The notes beneath the pieces were generated by a model. It was not told where the DNA came from, searched no databases, and saw nothing but the letters and a program-made list of their open reading frames with translations. The position numbers were made by a program, and so were the translations under genes. From Spodoptera frugiperda (lineage: Eukaryota > Arthropoda > Insecta > Lepidoptera > Noctuidae), in contig NC_064215.1 of the NCBI RefSeq assembly GCF_023101765.2, positions 8,680,001 to 8,744,000 of the forward strand: DNA of 64,000 bases, given 5' to 3'. Positions 1 through 12,784 of the stretch are shown here, piece after piece; the first letter of the stretch is position 1; each line of letters begins with the position of its first letter.

Positions 1-1169
1 ATACTTAGACTTTAATAAAAAACCATCTAAGTAAATTTGCATTCAACAAAGCAATTTTATCCCTAAAGGATGTCTCCATTTAAAAAAAACTAAACCAACT
101 TTCACCGTTCGACTTCGCATAAAACCCTCCATCAACTTTCCAACAAATTATTCGAAGCAATTGTTCCGAAAATTTGAATATCGAACCACTGTGCATTGCG
201 CCCGCGTTGGTTCTTATGCAAGTCTTATGTGGGTCAGCCCATACGCCAACCACGGTATCTTGATACTAAGTTAATGGTAGTATACAAACTTTGTATAACT
301 GTATTTTATACATCTTAAGCTTCGCGTATAATTTATGCGAAGATCATTGAGAATTAAGTTTTATTTTGATATTGGAAATTGATACTTATGGTTGGAGAAA
401 TAATGGTAATTGATGGTGTAAGAAGAGATCTTTGTCTTTTCTTTGAAGAATCATGATTAAACTCTGTTTTTGACTTTGACTAGTGATCATTAAACTGGAC
501 ATAAAGCGATGATAAGACTTTAAACCATATCATATCGAAATTCAATATTGGTAACATAGCATCCACGTAAGTGTACATCTCTGGCTTACATTACATTGTT
601 ATGCTTTACTTATCTTCAGAATAACTAGGTACGAAAACCATGGTTGGGAGAACACGTGAGAGTTATTTATGAAATGAGTTCAAGAGATACGATAAAGTAC
701 AAGTGGTTTAAAAATAGATCAAATTTCAATAAAAACCATGAATTTGTTAATACTAGCTATAAATAATACAAAAATAGTAATTTATGACATTGTACTTTCT
801 CGTTTAATGCCCCATAAACTCATAGTCAAACATTTATGGCACGATGTTCTTAGATTTTGTTGTTCTTACAACAAGCTTATAATAAAAGTAACCATAAAAT
901 ATTATTATATTCATGTTTCGCGAGTGTAATATATTCGATCCCCCATATAAATCCCCTTCTGAAGGTCATGTATATACTGAACTAGGTTTCACACACGATG
1001 TGTGAAAAGGTAGGTACTAAGGGCCAACTACGAATACACTTTATATAAGTACCATGTTCTTTAGTCATAATTCATATTGGAAAAATTAACTTGATTGTCT
1101 TAAAACTACAATGCACATTTATTTTTTTAAATATTACAGTCATTATCATCAGTTGGACATGTCATTGTT
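1..1169. other. AT-rich noncoding stretch
   Basis: Reading both strands I find no open frame with protein-like composition, no repeat shared with the rest of the window and no splice-site pair. It is treated as intergenic or intronic. Confidence 0.6.
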
Positions 1170-1403
1170 ACAAAAATGCCACATCTGATGCAAGTAGTAG
1201 TCGTAAGGGTGTAATGGCTGAAAATATGTGACCGTTTTCACTGATACTAAGCTATGTAGCTGTACGAGAAATAGGAGGCTTTTGATATTAGGGAAGCCAT
1301 CCATAGCACACATCTATAGCACGCATCCATAGCACGCATCTTTTCAGATAAAAAACGTAACTTAACTGAGTCCGTTTCCACCAATGCTATACTATGTGTT
1401 TCT
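1170..1403 (-). mobile_element. MITE family C, copy C1 (decayed, internally expanded)
   Basis: In reverse complement this matches copies C2, C3 and C4. It carries the same blocks in the same order: the start around 'agcatagtatagcattgg', the inner 'gtgctatggatg', the 'cttagtatcagtg' block, and the end resembling 'cattacac' followed by 'catcagatgtgg'. The terminal CCACCAGAGATGTG motif seen in C4 is eroded here. A private tandem of a 13-bp unit (catccatagcacg and variants, about 3.3 copies, 1,298-1,340) has grown from the internal GTGCTATGGATG motif. The element has no coding capacity and is mobilised, if at all, by an unknown transposase. Confidence 0.7.
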
Positions 1404-1874
1404 AGTGTATATCTGTAGGGTGTTTTTCTACTTGAGATACAAGAGTAGTAGTCTAATCTTTTCAAATACCACTATTATATATTATTTACTATTTTTTTCA
1501 AATAAACTAAACAAATTATCAAAGAAAAATCAAGTTTTCCCAACACGTTCCATTTCTGCGACAGTTGACGGCGATCAAACGACAGTCGATAGTGTTATCA
1601 TAATTGTTAAGAGAAAGTCGTTGTACTCAAACTTGTCATTCTTTAAACAACTTTATCAGTGTTAAATAAAGTCTAAAGTCATTTGTAGGTATTTGTAAGT
1701 CATGTCGCGTAACTAGGGAGAATAGTAATGCAAACATTACATCTATACAACCTTTTTGACGTATTCTCAAGTGCCATTGATGAGTTAGGTACCGTATATT
1801 AAAGGGCACCGTGAAATACATATTTCAATAACACTTATGTATGACAAATATATTATATCAGTGTTGAAAAGTGA
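1404..1874. other. noncoding stretch
   Basis: Only short chance frames in both strands. Nothing recognised. Confidence 0.5.
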
Positions 1875-2024
1875 GGGTGAAATGTTCATTTCGTCCAATA
1901 ACTTCTCTCACCTCGGGTGAGGTGAGAGGGAGTGTCAGACTCTTACTGACTAAAAACCACCTCGTTCCTGCTCCTGCTTTGTGCTGGAGCCCTGGTAACT
2001 TGTTAACTTGTTCTGCAGCCCCAA
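1875..2024 (-). mobile_element. short retroposon family A, copy A1
   Basis: This is one of nine copies of a roughly 150-bp repeat (here reversed) sharing gtgtcagactcttactgac, 'taaaaaccacc', 'gttcctgctcctgcttt' and 'ccctggtaac'. In the sense orientation the family starts near CGGAGCTGCGGACTACC and ends CCCCCTTAAAAAA, so it has an A-rich 3' end. The 5' end is diverged in this copy. A9 shows the flanking target duplication that marks the family as retroposed. It is noncoding. Confidence 0.8.
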
Positions 2025-2552
2025 ATCGGGCATCATCACTACTTGACTGGGGCCAAGTAGGTACAAGTATAAGTAGGTACAGATACCCATCTATACCTAC
2101 TTATACTCTATGTACTGTGGTGCTATGATAGCTTTTTGAGGCGCGCGTGCTTATTCATAACATGCTATTTCGCAGATTTAGCAACGACCAGCCAATAATC
2201 AACTATAGGAAAGTGACTAAAACACCAATCCCAATATTGTTAGTACACATTAAAGTAATTAATTACCGTCATAAAACGTCTAGAGACATTAACTTACCTT
2301 TATAAGTGTCCAGCTAACATGACTGTTGCATCAATGTTGCAAACTCATAATGTTATGATGAATCGTAAAAATCCCGTTGGTCTGTCCTAACGTTAACCGT
2401 TGCTTTCTCAATATTTATATTAGTATTAATTAATTATCATTTCAAGTTAATTCATATTTTAAGTTAATATTCCTAGCTGAATTGTGATTGGTTTCAAATC
2501 ATTGGTGTTTCACACTTATATCTATACGATGGACGTTAAATCTATACTAATA
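2025..2552. other. noncoding stretch with an isolated donor-like site
   Basis: No gene seen. On the minus strand the text around 2,290-2,300 reads ATAAAG|GTAAGTTAA, a consensus 5' splice donor. No convincing acceptor lies upstream of it, so no exon is called. Confidence 0.4.
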
Positions 2553-2748
2553 TCTATACTAATATTATAAAGCTGAAGAGTTTGTTTGTTTGTTTGTTTG
2601 AACGCGCTAATCTCAGGAACTACTGGTCCGATTTAAATAATTATTTTTGTGTTGGATAGCGCATTTATCGAGGAAGGTTATAGGCTATAAAACATCACGC
2701 TACGATTAATAGAAACCGAGCAGAGCGAAACTCGCGGAAGTAGCTAGT
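2553..2748 (+). mobile_element. non-autonomous Helitron (196 bp)
   Basis: It begins TCTATACTAATATTATAAA and ends CTAGT, with an A before the start and a T after the end. This is the TC...CTRRT layout and A|T insertion site of Helitrons. Internal text includes a (TTTG)n microsatellite, 'gaacgcgctaatctcagga', 'tactggtccgattt' and 'tataggctataaaacatcac', which I recall from very common lepidopteran Helitron-type repeats. The subterminal 3' hairpin is degenerate. A second TCTATACTAATA lies 12 bp upstream (2,541), so the 5' end may be duplicated. There is no coding capacity. A fragment of the same family lies at 54.1 kb. Confidence 0.8.
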
Positions 2749-2880
2749 TCACAATGTACATTACACTCAGACCCGGAACATCTATTTGTGTATCACACAA
2801 AGAATTATTCTGTGCAGAATCGAACTCGCGATACGTTGCACAGGAGCCGATTGCCAAGGTACTGCGCTAACCGTGCTGTT
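2749..2880 (-). mobile_element. tRNA-derived SINE, copy 1
   Basis: On the minus strand it reads 'acagcacggttagcgcagta' (a tRNA-like A box) and then 'gagttcgattc' (B box). The SINE body follows with 'atgttccgggtctgagtgt', which aligns with the other two copies ('gttgtttcgggtctgggtgt'). It lies directly against the CTAGT end of the Helitron, so one element inserted next to the other. It is a decayed Pol III retroposon, not a functional tRNA: the anticodon arm and acceptor pairing are lost. Confidence 0.8.
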
Positions 2881-3626
2881 AAAACAATACAATATAATGG
2901 TAATTAAAAACAATACTAAAAACTAAACCTTGAATCCCTACAACCAAGAATTAAAATCCAAATCTAACCTTACTTTTCAATACAAATAATACAATAGAAT
3001 ATTTCAATGATATCCATGAAAAATATAATTTAAATTATAATCAAAATAATTGCCTGAGAAATAACTGTACGAGAACTGTATCGAATGGCAATCGATATAA
3101 AATCGGACAAGCGCTAACAGCAGCTAATGAAATTTCACGTCCTACTGAACTTGATAAATTTCAAACTCACAATTTTCATACTAGAGGAACAAAATTTGTT
3201 AATAGGGCTGTCTGCAATGACTATGCTATTGCTGGGTATTTTAAATACAAAATTTTGTCAGTGAACGATATCTGCTAGTCTGTCTACTAATTTGATTATT
3301 TATTTAGAATTCGCTACACAAACTAACCACGGTAAAAAAATTGGTCTGATTTGAGTTATTCCTAAGAATTATATTGTTTATATTTTGATTAATACATACA
3401 CACACAATAATTTGTAATATTTTATCATTCACCGAAAAGCATGCATGAAAAGATTGATGACTGATGAAGCGACAGAAGTATGTAGGAATCGTAGCATTTA
3501 GCGTTCTGTAATCTCTGTCTAACAAATGGGAGACAGGCGTGAGCTTATGTATGTATAATTACATTATTTATAAAGTTATTTTAAGTTGTGCTTTTTCGTA
3601 TAACATCACGGTTAAATTAAACAGTA
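2881..3626. other. AT-rich noncoding stretch
   Basis: No shared repeat or coding signal recognised. Confidence 0.5.
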
Positions 3627-3673
3627 CCCTTAGTACGAGGTTATTTTACAACATAGCAAACTCGAACTAAGGA
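3627..3673. mobile_element. 47-bp palindromic MITE remnant (CCCTTAGTACGAG type)
   Basis: CCCTTAGTACGAGG at the left pairs with the right end CTCGAACTAAGGA, and each end is flanked by TA and then CAG. The ends are the same as those of the 158-bp element at 10,369-10,526, with the centre deleted. It is a minimal internal-deletion derivative of that family. Confidence 0.65.
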
Positions 3674-5192
3674 TACAGAATTTTCAAACACATCAACAAA
3701 ATCAACTTCATGTCTAGTTCCCGTTAATTCGAAAGGACATTTACCGTGGACTTTTAACCGCGTCTCTGATAACAGCCGTATTCGAAACGTGATCAAGCCA
3801 TTGCCACATTTTACCCCGAGTCTGTTTGCTTAACCTAAACCAACCGTGCAAGTTTACTTACATTTAAACCGCCGACTTTTTATCTAAAGATCTTATTCTA
3901 TCGTACGGTTCTGTAGCTTTTATTGTCTTTGCAGTGGAAATAAAATTGGCTTTGCATTTATCTATCCATGAAATTTCATTCCATTTGTATTCTTATGATG
4001 CTTTATTTTAACCTGTGTTTCAAAATAACAATTAGAATATTGTCTAAAGATAATATTCAGATATTGAGCAAGTACAACACAGTTATTAAAATCATCTATA
4101 ACAATTAAACACAAAGTAATAAATTAAAAGCTAACATCATTCCATATATCACCAATCAAACTACAATCAAACTCATTCCTAAAATCGTTCTTTCCAAAAA
4201 CAAAGTCTCAAAACATTCAATTAAGTAATATCTTAACTTCAAGCAGCCCTGTACAAAACAGATATCACAAACCGATTTCTAAGTTCCCATTGCTTTCACC
4301 AAACAGTTTAGTTGCCATTTGCACCTATGTCCATTGTTCTCAACTGAATACTAGTGAAAAAAAAATAACGCATTACATTTACTGTAGATACCTTTTCAAT
4401 AAGATGGTGTTGGAAGCCAATATGGAGATGGTTTTTCTTCACTGTTTATGGGTCTGTCTATAAATAGGTTTCAATAGGAATCTTTGAAAAATGTTTTTGG
4501 AATAGCTTTGCACTTGCATACAAATATAGCAACTACGCTACTGGCTATGTTTTGGCCATGTGAACTATTTACTTCTGATATAAGTTTTTAACTGACATGG
4601 TCACTAACACTGTCATTAGAACTTAAGTTCCATTGTTGTAAAGTTCCATGTTTATTTATATCTATGAGTTTCCGATATTTCGGCACTGTTACGAGCGCTA
4701 TAATCACGGATGAACTCATCTATTTTTTCTGTAAAAATATCACCAGCTCTTCAGATTATTCAAATTTGTCCAATTTCCCACCTTATTCATTTGGCATTAA
4801 AATTGAAAATCAACCAACCGAAATAACAATATCCTCAATAAAAAATCTAAAAAAACGAAGAGAAAATATAAGACTAGGCTATACAAACCGATCGACAATA
4901 ACACGGACAGTTACGTAACACTATCTAATGATTGTAATACATAAACGGAAGATAACTAGTTATCTTCTCATTGACGAAGTATACGTAATACAAGTGTTTG
5001 TGTATTTAATGATGTCAATAGAAATCAGAGGAAACACGTTGAACAGGAACTTGATGAAAGTTAAAAGAATAACAAAGTCGCTAATACTGCAGTTATAAAT
5101 TATTTAGTTAATAAAGAACTTTATTGGAAAGACAATAGAAGTTATGTAAGAATGAAATTGTATCAACCGCTATACTTGTTATTGGAAACAAG
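3674..5192. other. AT-rich noncoding stretch
   Basis: No convincing gene. At 4,664-4,918 there is an 84-codon frame starting 'MSFRYFGTVTSAIITDE'. Its first 45 nt (tttccgatatttcggcactg and following) recall a dispersed lepidopteran repeat, so I do not call it a gene. Confidence 0.45.
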
Positions 5193-5336
5193 TGTTTTTT
5201 AGGAAAAATCATCTAATGATTTCTCCCGCCTTGGGCGAGGTGAATGTCAGACTTACTGACTAAAAACCACCTCGTTCCTACTCCTGCTTTTCGAGCCAGG
5301 GCCCTGGTAAACCCGCTAGGTAGTCCGCAGCTTCGG
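5193..5336 (-). mobile_element. short retroposon family A, copy A2
   Basis: Reversed copy: 'cttgggcgaggtgaatgtca' with a short deletion in the GAGGGAG block, then 'ctgactaaaaaccacctcg', 'cgctaggtagtccgcagctt' and the conserved 5' terminus. It is noncoding. Confidence 0.85.
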
Positions 5337-6319
5337 AAAACAAGTATAATGACTTCAAAATATTCCTAGCGGGGCGATACTCGCATCATAGTGTATGCTT
5401 AATTTGAAAATCTGCTGAAGAAATTACACAAGGTAGCTTGGTTTGGTAAGCAAAAGCCTCACGCAGACCAATCGACCTCACAACCTCTATAACCCAAACC
5501 GCAGCACGAACAGTTTCCACATGAAAACTAGTTCACACAAAAGAGAGCAACTACCAAAACATTATCTTGTGTTCAACACAAATATCTGAAAAGCGGATAC
5601 GTGTCCAAAACGAAAGTACTTCATCCATTCATTGGAGCATTAAAAAGGCATCCACATAATGACAGGTTACAAATTGACGAAAGTAAGAATTCTATTGTGT
5701 GTTGCTGTTCAACTGTTGTTCTCATTTCCTGCCTCATTGTGGTTTACGTGTAGGAGGATTTTGAATGAAATATACACAGTTTTGGACTGATTGAATTAGC
5801 GTAGGTTTGTTAAACGTTTTACTTTATTATTGCTAATTGGAAAGAGTTCTAATTTTACTGTTTTGTTAGATCAATTTAGTTGTATTTTAGAAGATCCGTT
5901 TTAGGTGATTGTGTGGTTATTGGATAGATCAATATGGTTTGGCCTTCATTATCGGAAACGATGTATAGTGATTGTAGACGATAATTTCATCATTTCATAA
6001 ATCACTACTATCATGCCATTAGCCAAAAGATGTTACTATCTAAAGGTATGTCTTCAAAAAATAAAGAACATTCCTTATATTTATTTATCGTTTATAAAAA
6101 TTTACAGTAGTGTGACTTAAATCATAATTTGTTTTGAAGTATATGCCCTGTTTCCATAACACGTGAATCTTTGCATTCAAACCATAATATACAAAAACCA
6201 AAAAAGAACTCTTCCATTGCAAACCAATACAAATTGATACAGATGACTAATTACACAGAAAACACTGATGAATGAATACGATTATGCACAGGATTAGATA
6301 AGGCAGCTACAAACGACAT
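5337..6319. other. noncoding stretch
   Basis: Slightly less AT-rich than its surroundings between 5,440 and 5,600, but all frames are broken. Nothing recognised. Confidence 0.5.
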
Positions 6320-6437
6320 ACGATTCGTACACACGGGTTATGAATAACCAGTATACACTGACCTACGAATGTACGAAAATATCATACAAAGCGAGACTAT
6401 GATAAACTGGTTGTGAATCGCTTGACGTGTACATGAG
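6320..6437 (+). mobile_element. hairpin element family D, copy D1
   Basis: The core runs ccagtatacactgacc ... 'aaagcgagactatgataaac' then tggtt and is shared with D2, D3 and D4. The flanks are mutually inverted: 'tcgtacacacgg' at the left and 'gacgtgtacatgag' at the right. The whole unit is therefore a roughly 115-bp imperfect palindrome, as expected of a small foldback MITE or a structured noncoding RNA unit. No coding capacity. Confidence 0.65.
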
Positions 6438-9400
6438 CGAAACATCCTCATGTTGTCTGCGATCCTGGTACCGATTATCGTATGTAAGCGACATTTAAAT
6501 GGATGCCCAACAGATTACCGTGTCAAAATGTCAACAGATAATTTTAATTTTAATTGATTATTTCTATGTGAGCGTATTAATATTGAAATTGAAAAAAGAG
6601 TGCATTTATGCTAGTATACTAAATTAATTAAAGAGGGTACCTAGAGGTTGCTACTGGAATGTAGCCTAAACCATTTAGTAATTATGCCTTCCATATATGT
6701 TCAAGTTCTTAATTACCACGCAAAGATGAAATAAAATTAATCAAATCTCACGATAAATCATTTTGATGCATAAAAACATTATAAAATTAATTAACTTCGT
6801 ACAAAAATATTGACTTCCATATGATTTCCACATTTCTAAACAATTAAACCCAATGTGCACGGTTTCAATGATTTCAATTTATTTAATGACACTAATAATT
6901 ACAAGAGATCCAATGGAAATTAAAACCGTCAATCACTTTCACTAAAATTAATAAAACGAACGTAATAATCTTGTTACATAACAACTTAATTAAAAGAAAA
7001 CTCAAAACAATACGTTTTATTTTGTAGGCGACGAAGATTTTGTAATAGTTAAAAAAATACGACTGTATACCAAACATTACTTTCTTTTGTTTATGTTCGC
7101 CTAGTACAATGCGAGGTTTAGAGACATTTTTGGAACGTATATACTCGAACGCATGCAAGTAAGAACATTACTATGGAATATTTAAGATATGCAAATCTTT
7201 TTCCTCAGACCATTCAATTTTGAACACTCATTACCAAATTAGAAAGCTCAGTTTCGCACAAACATATCAAACACCCAATTTATAATTTCATTAGCTCGAA
7301 GCTAACATTAATATCAATAAAGTTCCTGGTAATCTAAATTTCGCATCTGATATCAGTGAATGTTCAGTTCAGTGCTATTATTCGCAATCACGGCGCTAGA
7401 TTCAATCCGACCGGGTTTCTAAACGCTCACAGCTAAATGCTATATCTACCACAATAACGGGCAATACTCGTTTTGAGACCAAAATGGTACAAGTGGGAAC
7501 AAAAGGGATATTTGAAACATAGAAAGTTAAGACTAGAAGCAATTGATAAAAGATTGAATCGATTCAGCTATTATTGATATTAGAATCTGATTTAAAGAGA
7601 GAAGTTAATATAATACTTATTAATATCGTTATTAAAGTTTAAAATACATAGGCAAGAACTTACCCAAATACCTAGTAACACACTTCAAACCCGTCAGCTA
7701 TCACAATTACAGAAACATCGTTATTAAAATTCCTTTCTTCGCCGCAATTCCGTGACGCGTCAGTCCTACTCTTGCGCCACACTTCACAAAGATCCAGGGC
7801 CATCTCCTAAGGCAATAAGTCACTATAGAAAGCAAGGAAGTGGCAACGCCTATAGTTCAATATTGTCTCGGCTCAATAAACTGAACTGGTTCAGTTTCAA
7901 ACGGATCTTTGTTTAAAGTTTCACCAAATATTTTTGTTTACAATGCACTGACCGAGTTGCTTACTCTATTTAGAATTAACTAGCTAGTTAAAGGTCATTC
8001 AAACAATAGTTGAGTCGTTGAATTGAATAAAGCAGGTGCTTCAATAGGTACAGTTACTCATGAGGGCACAGTTAAAGTAATGAACTAAATCAATGACGAT
8101 GATTCAAAACTACCACAATGAAAGAACCTTAAGTCATTAGGTAAAGATAAAATGGACATCAAAACAATTACCAAAACAAAAATATTTTAGTAAGAATTAA
8201 AAAGCCATATCCATATTATATGCAGTCTCAATCAAAGCAACAAAAGCGTCCTCTTTACGTATTATTAACACAGAAACCGATAGATCAGGATCTAAAACCG
8301 TTCACACCGAATCGAAACAGGAAAGCGGTGGTGGCAGCTTTTTCAGACAAAAAACATGGACGATAGATCTAGTTCATCCAATTAACACTTCCATGTGAGA
8401 TAAGAAGTTGGCTATGTTGGACGTACTTGGAAGTATTTGCTTGTGTCAGTGCGTCAGTACTGCTTGAAGACATAATGGGCTCTCTGCAGTTTCATATAAT
8501 TAGCATCATTGCAGGATGCCCTACCTACAATTTTGACTTTGATAAGCGTTTAAAATCTTCATTATTCTGTTTGATTTCTAATCAATTATCATTCAAATGT
8601 CTTATTAAAATTTTATTTGTGTCTGATTTCGTTTTTACTTAGTCTAGAAGCAATTTAGCTAAATCACTCGCCGTTCCACGATTTCAATAAAATCATTGTT
8701 ATATTGATTTTGTCCGAACACTAGATAATATTATAAGCCTTTATTTATTGCCTTGCAATAATGAAATCTATGGCAATATAAATCTTCTGCAATCATCATT
8801 AAACTAACACTGAGTTGGAAAACGTAAATCACTTGAATGGGCCTTTCATAGCCCTTGCATGCGATGCAGGTGATGAACGACGCCTTGGGGACCGTTACTT
8901 GCTCCAAATGTTCTATGTCGGAACGACCTAGTTCTGGCCATTTTACATGTCAATAGACAGACGGATCTTCTAGTGGTGATAAAGCCGCAACTAGTCGAGA
9001 TGACACGTCTAGACGTGGTGGCTTTAAACATAAGAGATGTTATAGCGAAGAAATGAATGATAGGTTGAATAAAGAAGGAAATAAAAGGAACTTGAAAAGG
9101 AATTGGATATTGGTTACTTTTTAAACATGAAATGTAGAGACTTTTGCTAGACAAGACAGATCAGTTTAATAAAAATTAGTTAACGACAGTCAGTATCAGC
9201 ACCGCAATAAAACAATAACTAAAATGCTAAGAAACGTCACGTCAACGTTCAGATCAGACATCGTCTCTTCGAATCCAGAACTGCGTTTAAATTGTAGGTA
9301 TATCTAGAAACGGAAAAGGTTACATTTGCTATGACCAAGAATGCAATTTGTATGACAGGACTAATCATTTTAGAACTTGTTATTTATTCATAGACTTTCC

Positions 9401-10368
9401 TTATAAATTAATTAATTAATTGCTTGCTCTTAACATCTTCTAATGGCTTCCGGATACAAAGATATGTATGTAGGAATTCAATAACAACTCGTTTAACTAG
9501 TTTTAAAGACTTCTAAATTGCATAGACAAAACCTGCCCAGATTTTACAAATTTCTGCATAGTGACAGATTTCATTGGTTGTATTTTATATTAGAACCGAC
9601 ACATTGAGTTCAGTTTACTTCCACATGAGCAAAACCGTGGAACATGGAGTTTCTTGCTCGTACTTTTCCAAATCTAAATCTACACTTTAGAACGAGCAAA
9701 TAGCTTCACTAGAAGACTGACCGACAAACAGAATTTTTTTATGTCTATGTGAAATAAATAATTTTGATTTTGACTCTGATAGTGAACAGCTAGTTCCAAT
9801 ATAAATAAAACTTCACACAGATTTTCCTCAACGCCTAACAAAGGATAACTGTAACTGACCATACTGAATATGTATTGTAAAGCTTTAATTGACCTTCTAT
9901 ATAATTGCATAAAAAGCTGTACTTAGGGTTATAAATAAAGATGATTTTTCTAAGACATACCAGTATTGGGTGCGCCTTCTCGTGATAGCAGGAGACTGGA
10001 CTAGACAACCTTGATGTGTGCGGTGCAACTTTTTAGATTCACTTCCTATTGTGAATTGCAGTACTGCAAGGGTAGATGTAACAATGCATATCGTGGGAGT
10101 ATAGGAAAAAAATTGCAACAAAGAATATAATGCACTAGATGCAAAAAAAAATTGGCCTTTATTGTTGTTTTTTTTTTCAGAGCTAGTAATAACATATTCT
10201 TTGCAAAAGGTAGGAACTAGGAAGACCTTAGATTTTACCTCTTTGCAATTTGGTTACAAGCAAGAAAACTTGAAATATTAAAAGTAATAAAGTTGGAATA
10301 TCATATTTATGTCAAATCTTCAAATAAATACTGCTCCTAACATTTAGACACTTAAACACTTTTTTCAG
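6438..10368. other. long noncoding stretch
   Basis: No gene is called over nearly 4 kb. Two subregions stand out. At 7,650-7,920 the base composition is GC-richer, and on the minus strand there is a donor-like TTTGG|GTAAGTTC near 7,664, but no acceptor. At 8,840-9,060 open frames overlap on both strands; the plus frame from about 8,943 to 9,050 reads LVLAILHVNRQTDLLVVIKP and onward, and the minus frame includes GPQGVVHHLHRMQGL. This resembles an old transposon or gene scrap but is not identifiable by eye. There is a (TTAA)n run at 9,409-9,421. Confidence 0.4.
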
Positions 10369-10526
10369 AACCCTATTAGTACAAATATACGTTTAAAGTA
10401 ATCATAACAAGAGCGCGTTCGGCTACTCTGATTGGCCGGCTCGAATAAACTAACCAATCAGCAAGAGCGCCGAACGCCCTCTCGTTTCAATTACTTTAAA
10501 CGTAAAGCAAACTCGTACGAAGGGTA
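10369..10526. mobile_element. 158-bp hairpin MITE (TACCCTTAGTACGAG ends)
   Basis: Nearly the whole element folds on itself. The left arm 'acgtttaaagtaatcataac' then 'aagagcgcgttcggc' pairs with the right arm 'gccgaacgccctctcgtttc' then 'aattactttaaacgt'. The centre pairs 'tctgattggcc' with 'aaccaatcag'. The outermost ends are CCCTATTAGTAC and GTACGAAGGG. A CAG trinucleotide lies just outside both ends, as in the 47-bp copy at 3.6 kb. It has no coding capacity and is a typical DNA-transposon MITE; its superfamily is not determined. Confidence 0.8.
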
Positions 10527-11069
10527 CAGATCAAAATGCGTAAACTTTACTCAGTTTGTGAGTGTATAGCACATTGCACAATAGCCCCGCATCTCCTAAT
10601 TTGTAACAAAACAATTACCCAGCCCTATGGGTCAAAGCAACCTAATAAAACTAGTTCTTCTTTTGGTCATTCACAATTTTCATTATAAGTTAAAAGTATG
10701 GAAGAAGGTTTTAAGCGACAAATTTCGTCTTTATTTGTTAATGTATAAAGCGTATAATGCTATATGCAGTGTTTGTAGACATTTTGTTAGGATTACGCCA
10801 GCCATACTCGTCTCTTTTGAGGTTAGGTGTATGATCTGAATTGCAGTCATGGCCTGAACATTATGGTTTGAAACAATAACTTTGTCATTTATTAATCTTA
10901 TAAGTAACTACTTATAAAGTTCAAAATTGAACAGCACCTACGCTTAATATTAACATTACTTCTCATATTTTCTGATAGACTGGCCCACTTTTACTTACAA
11001 CTCATTTTACATCGTATTAATATACTGTTTAGACCATAATATAAAGGTGGAAAAAACAATGCACAACAT
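10527..11069. other. noncoding stretch
   Basis: A 70-codon frame (10,627-10,839) has no recognisable similarity and is taken as chance. Confidence 0.45.
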
Positions 11070-11345
11070 TTCCTACCAGAGATGTGCTATGCTATGTTGC
11101 TATGGATGCGTTTGGCTTCCACCAATTTTATTCATTGGTATACATAGCTTAGCACAGATGGAAACTGGCTCAGTTAAGCTATGTTAAATGATAAGAGGCG
11201 TGCTATGGATGGCTTCCTACTATCGATACATCGCATACTCAACCCTATCTAGTTTAGTATCAGTGGAAACGGTCACATAGTTTTACAGCTTAGCCATTAC
11301 ATCTTTGTAACATAGCTACATAACACATCAGATGGAAAAACACTC
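11070..11345 (+). mobile_element. MITE family C, copy C2
   Basis: It starts 'ctaccagagatgtgctatg' and ends with the inverse 'cataacacatcagatgg'. Between them are 'gttgctatggatgcgtttgg', 'cttccaccaatt', 'gcgtgctatggatggc', 'tatcgatacatcg', 'tagtatcagtggaaacg' and 'cttagccattacatc', in the same order as in C3 and C4. Many internal motifs are short inverted copies of CTATG and CTTAGC, giving a strongly self-complementary element. No open frame. Confidence 0.85.
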
Positions 11346-12784
11346 TAAACCTACTAACAAATATTCTCACCCTACATACATTGACATATAGTTATTATAA
11401 ACTTCAACTACACAATACAATACAATAGTATATTTTTCCATCAACCAAAAGACCCTTAATAAGGAAGTGTTATTAAATAACACCGGTAATGAGGTTTTTA
11501 GCGTGTAATTATTCCATAATTAATAGTCTCATGTGAAATACTAACACGGTATCTAAATTCAGTAATGTTATACAATTCAAGGCTGCTCAGTGATTATTGT
11601 GTTCAAAAAGTCATTATGAAAATAATTAAGCTAACGTACCTATGTACGTACGTTTTGATTGCATTTGGTAGCAAAATTGTTTGTTTGCTTTGAGTTAGGC
11701 AATTGCTTAAACAAATTTGTTTGAACACCAAAATGACTTGTTATTTAAGAGTGCCTAAATTGAGGACATTTGTCCTAAAACTAGTAATGGAAGAAGTTTA
11801 TTGATTATTCACTTTATCTGCCAAATGTTTTATTCAATATAGTTCTATAATTACTATCATAAGACATATTAAATTAACTATATCACGGTTTACTCTACTA
11901 TTCTACTACACACACTGCTCATGATAAAGAGTCCCTCTGTGACACGAAACTAGTAGAGATTTTCTCCATTAATGTACCTGAGTAAATTTTTAGTTAATCA
12001 AGACAATTTTCTTATTTCTGCTTTGACTTTATCTGTGCAACTACCGTAAAGGAATGCATCTATTACTATAACATATCATATTTCCTGAACCTCACAGACT
12101 TGCTCAAACATACCAACACACACATTACCTACATATGATATAAATTACTCAATAATTTCTTATTCAAACCAGTCCTTATACCAAGTTGCATTCACTACGA
12201 CCTTAGCAACGTTGTCACATAAAATCGTTAATAAATAAACCTGATTGATCAAGATGCTTATCTCAAATCTCCATATTTGTATAAACCGCATATCAAGAGA
12301 CACTGATACAGTATAAACTGACCTTGCAATATTTCTACTTTATATGAAATCAGAGCTCAACTTACGCTGGATATATTTAGTATGACGTGCTGTCTTCTAA
12401 GCATTGACTGGTCTCACTAGAAAAACAAAAGAACATCGTACATTCTTTATCTAATAAAGTGCAGATCGTATTGGAAATTAATTGATTATCTAGAGATATG
12501 AAAACGGGTTTTTACTACTTTTTCTTCGCAAACTGTTGATGACATATTATTTGTCTAAGCTATAATGTTATGTGTTCGATGTGGGTTTGAAAGGCAGCAT
12601 TTAAGTACGCATACAACAACATAAATATGAACTAACAATATTATTACTGACCGCAAACCTAATTGGTAAACGCCAATACAAAGAGTATCTAACAAGAAAC
12701 GAGAAATTGACCCAAAACATACACCATTGTAGTTCCTGTGCATTCTCCAATATAAAACAAAATAACATTATTGATTTAAAGCTA
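11346..12784. other. noncoding stretch
   Basis: A 20-bp match to the start of family D (acagtataaactgacc at about 12,309) is the only recognised piece and may be a truncated copy. Confidence 0.45.

Noticed and set aside
3300..3525. 73-codon minus ORF and similar frames of 60-80 codons throughout
   Set aside because: Such lengths arise by chance across 64 kb of six-frame translation. None shows a domain, codon bias or splice support.
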